From assembly GCA_030149025.1 (NCBI GenBank), contig JASBSH010000131.1:1-16059 (forward strand): DNA of 16,059 nt, given 5' to 3'. The stretch's first letter is position 1. Each line of letters begins with the position of its first letter. The notes under the pieces were generated by a model, which saw only the letters and a list, made by a program, of their open reading frames with translations, had not been told where the DNA came from and did no database searches. Shown one piece after another: positions 14,415 to 16,059 of the stretch. Source of the DNA: Actinomycetales bacterium (GTDB lineage Bacteria > Actinomycetota > Actinomycetes > Actinomycetales > BWSM-131). Made by a program: the position numbers and the translations under genes.

Positions 14415-14455
14415 ATCATGAAATGCCGGTTCACGGTGAACCGGGATTTCATGAT
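14415..14455. repeat. 20-bp near-perfect palindrome made of two opposed repeat heads
   Basis: Left arm 14415-14434 (ATCATGAAATGCCGGTTCAC) and right arm 14436-14455 are complementary at 19 of 20 positions around a single central G. Each arm starts with the ATCATGAAAT head of the direct-repeat family, so the palindrome is two family members back to back, as in a BIME. It could also serve as a bidirectional transcription barrier for the two converging genes. Confidence 0.9.
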
Positions 14456-14463
14456 CAACTCAA

Positions 14464-14492
14464 GGGTTTGGGTGGGTTGGGTCGGGTCGGGG
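14464..14492 (+). other. G-quadruplex-type G-run array
   Basis: Six runs of three or four G (14464, 14470, 14474, 14479, 14484 and 14489) are spaced by one to three bases. This exceeds the usual requirement of four runs with loops of up to seven. A further six-G run lies at 14500-14505. The array ends just downstream of the DUF885 stop codon, and on that gene's transcript it would be C-rich. Confidence 0.7.
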
Positions 14493-14509
14493 CGGAGTCG
14501 GGGGGCAGG

Positions 14510-16059
14510 TCAGAGCGCGGCGAGCTCCGTACTCAGGTCGTCCAGTCCGAGAGAACCGAGCGACAGCGCCGCCATGTGCCAGGTCTTGAGGTTGAACTGC
14601 TCACCCCGCTCCTGGTGCCGGCGCCGGGCCTCCTCCCGCCCGGCCAGCCAGGCGCGTTCGCCGAGCTTGTAGCTGATCGCCTGACCCGGCCAACCGAGGT
14701 AGCGGATCACCTCGCTGTCGATGAACGCGTCCTCGCTGCCGGAGTGGGCACGCAGGAACTCGCGGCCGATGTCGTGGTTCCAGCGCTCCCCCGGGGCGAT
14801 CGGCGAGTCAGCCGGTACCTCGAGCTCCAGGTGCATGCCGATGTCGATGACGACCCGGACGGCGCGAAGCATCTGCGCGTCCAGGTAACCGAGTCGCGCT
14901 CCCGGCTCCGCCAGGTAACTGAGCTCGTCCATCAGCCGCTCGGCGTACAGCGCCCAGCCCTCGGTGGTCGCGGAGACGGAACCGATCGTCGTCTGGAACA
15001 TCGACAGCTGCGGTGCCACGTACGCCCACTGACCGAGCTGGAGATGATGACCCGGTACGCCCTCGTGGTACCAAATGCTGACCAGGCGCCACAGTGGGAA
15101 ACGCGTCTGCCCGAGCGTCGGCAGCCAGGTGCGGCCCGGTCGGCTGAAGTCCAGTGACGGCCTGGTGTAGTACGGCGCCGCGGCGCTGCCGGGGGGCGCG
15201 ATCATCGCTTCCACCTTGCACACCGGCTCGGCCAGGTCGAAGTGCTTGCCGTCCAGGTCGGCGATCGCCTGGTCCATCAGCTGCTGCAGCCGCTCCCGGA
15301 TCTGGTCGGCCCCCTCGACGGCCTCCCCGTGCTGGTCGAGGTACCGCATCGCGTCCACCGGTGACGACCCCGGTAGCACCCGGCCCGCCTCGAGACGCAT
15401 CTCCTCGGCGATGCGCAGGTACTCCTGCCAGCCCCACTCGTACGCCGACCGCAGCGCCGCGCCGTCCATCTGCGCTCCCGTGCTGGCGCGGACGCCGATC
15501 GCGTACCGGTCCGCCCCGACCGCGTCGGGTGTCCCCTCGGCCCTCGGCAGGTAGGTCCCGGCGAGGTAGTCACGCACTTTCGCCACGGCCTCGTCGGCAG
15601 CGCGGGCGTGCGGTTGCAGGCGGTCGCCCATCCCGTCCGGGGCGGCGGCGACGAAGCCCTGGAACCACGGCCGCTGCCCACCGAGCCACTCCCCCAGCTG
15701 GGCGACCACGGTGCGCACCTGCCGGGGGGCGGCGTACATGCCTCGACGGTGTCCCTCCTCCAGGCGCTCGAGGAACTGGCCGTAGGCCAGCGGGACCCGG
15801 GCGACGCGGCGGCCGATCACCTCCCACTGGTGGTCGGTGTCGGTCGGCATCATCATGAACAGCTGCCGCACTGCGTGCACCGGCGAGAAGATGTTCCGCA
15901 GCGCCCGCAGGTCCTCACCGGACTCGTGCACGGCGAGGTCGCTGCTGAGCCGCTCCTCGAGGAGTGCCGCGCCCCGGCGCTCGAGATCGTCGGCTGTGGC
16001 GTCCGGGCCGAGATCCTGTAGTGCGCGCAGTGTGTGCCGCGCGAGTTCCGCCTCCGCGG
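14510..16059 (-). CDS. DUF885 family protein, probable zinc metallopeptidase (N terminus beyond window)
   Basis: The minus-strand frame is open from the TGA at 14510-14512 to the window edge, giving 515 visible residues. DUF885 proteins are usually about 550-600 residues, so only a short N-terminal part is missing. The diagnostic metal site is present: WYHEGVPGHHLQ (codons near 15034-15073), with the His-Glu pair and following His typical of this branch of the peptidase MA clan. EGWALYAERLMDEL further on probably supplies the third ligand glutamate. An internal GTG at 15931 is not the start, because conserved-looking coding sequence continues upstream (LEERLSSDLAVHESGEDLR). No signal peptide can be judged. 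Substrate is unknown. It converges with the DUF1206 operon. Confidence 0.93.
   Translation of the reverse strand, partial: AEAELARHTLRALQDLGPDATADDLERRGAALLEERLSSDLAVHESGEDLRALRNIFSPVHAVRQLFMMMPTDTDHQWEVIGRRVARVPLAYGQFLERLEEGHRRGMYAAPRQVRTVVAQLGEWLGGQRPWFQGFVAAAPDGMGDRLQPHARAADEAVAKVRDYLAGTYLPRAEGTPDAVGADRYAIGVRASTGAQMDGAALRSAYEWGWQEYLRIAEEMRLEAGRVLPGSSPVDAMRYLDQHGEAVEGADQIRERLQQLMDQAIADLDGKHFDLAEPVCKVEAMIAPPGSAAAPYYTRPSLDFSRPGRTWLPTLGQTRFPLWRLVSIWYHEGVPGHHLQLGQWAYVAPQLSMFQTTIGSVSATTEGWALYAERLMDELSYLAEPGARLGYLDAQMLRAVRVVIDIGMHLELEVPADSPIAPGERWNHDIGREFLRAHSGSEDAFIDSEVIRYLGWPGQAISYKLGERAWLAGREEARRRHQERGEQFNLKTWHMAALSLGSLGLDDLSTELAAL

Larger units (their letters stand above)
14122..14509. repeat. 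388-bp composite repeat region between convergent genes
   Basis: No credible gene lies here. The left part is a degenerate direct repeat of about 40 bp headed by TGATCATGAAAT, with heads at 14140, 14181 and 14221, a truncated head TGATCATG at 14266 and a variant TCATCATGAAAT at 14413. A head in the opposite orientation is at 14446-14457. Between heads run ATCCCCGTTCAC-like and CGCCCAACCCCTCCCG-like blocks. A headless partial unit (14124-14135) abuts the DUF1206 stop codon. A large inverted repeat, a palindrome and a G-run array fill the right half and are listed separately. The position between two 3' ends is where REP/BIME-type elements usually sit. Confidence 0.85.

Noticed and set aside
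14132..14458. 108-residue minus-strand reading frame across the convergent gap
   Set aside because: It consists of translated repeats (NGNFMIS, NGDFMIN, FMIS), lacks the codon bias of neighbouring genes and has no start signal. It is an artefact of the repeat family.

Overview
This window comes from a high-GC Gram-positive bacterium of the Actinomycetota. The evidence is very strong G/C bias at third codon positions, frequent GTG starts, GTGA/ATGA stop-start overlaps, and the order parA - scpA - scpB - rluB - cmk - der beside xerD, which is a familiar actinobacterial chromosomal block. The order may be Pseudonocardiales or a relative, but that is only a guess. Most of the window is housekeeping chromosome. 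No phage, transposase, plasmid or CRISPR element was seen.

Layout. Bases 1-300 hold the 3' end of an unidentified plus-strand gene and a small, possibly broken plus-strand ORF. A tRNA-Pro(GGG) with its own hairpin/T-run terminator follows (322-447). From 471 to 9816 everything reads on the minus strand. In transcription order it is ald (alanine dehydrogenase), xerD, parA, scpA, scpB, rluB, aroH, tyrA, cmk, der. Chromosome segregation functions (XerD, ParA, ScpAB) thus run into rRNA modification (RluB), tyrosine synthesis (AroH, TyrA), CMP phosphorylation (Cmk) and ribosome assembly (Der). Four junctions (scpA/scpB, scpB/rluB, aroH/tyrA, cmk/der) overlap by four bases, which suggests translational coupling. 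A good promoter candidate sits just before parA.

The intergenic region 9817-9962 between ald and a plus-strand operon carries a 13-bp tandem repeat array and a duplicated decamer. These could be operator sites. The plus-strand operon (9963-14121) has five tightly packed genes: a two-TM membrane protein, a patatin-like phospholipase, a membrane-anchored PlsC-type acyltransferase, a spermidine-synthase-like protein with degenerate active-site motifs, and a DUF1206 six-TM protein. The phospholipase and acyltransferase pair suggests envelope lipid remodelling, which is inference.

The operon converges on a DUF885 metalloprotease-like gene that runs off the right edge on the minus strand. The 388-bp convergent gap (14122-14509) is the least ordinary part of the window. 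It contains a degenerate ~40-bp direct repeat family headed by TGATCATGAAAT, a 23-bp inverted repeat, a 20-bp near-perfect palindrome built from two opposed repeat heads, and a G-quadruplex-type G-run array. It looks like a REP/BIME-style or MITE-like composite intergenic element.
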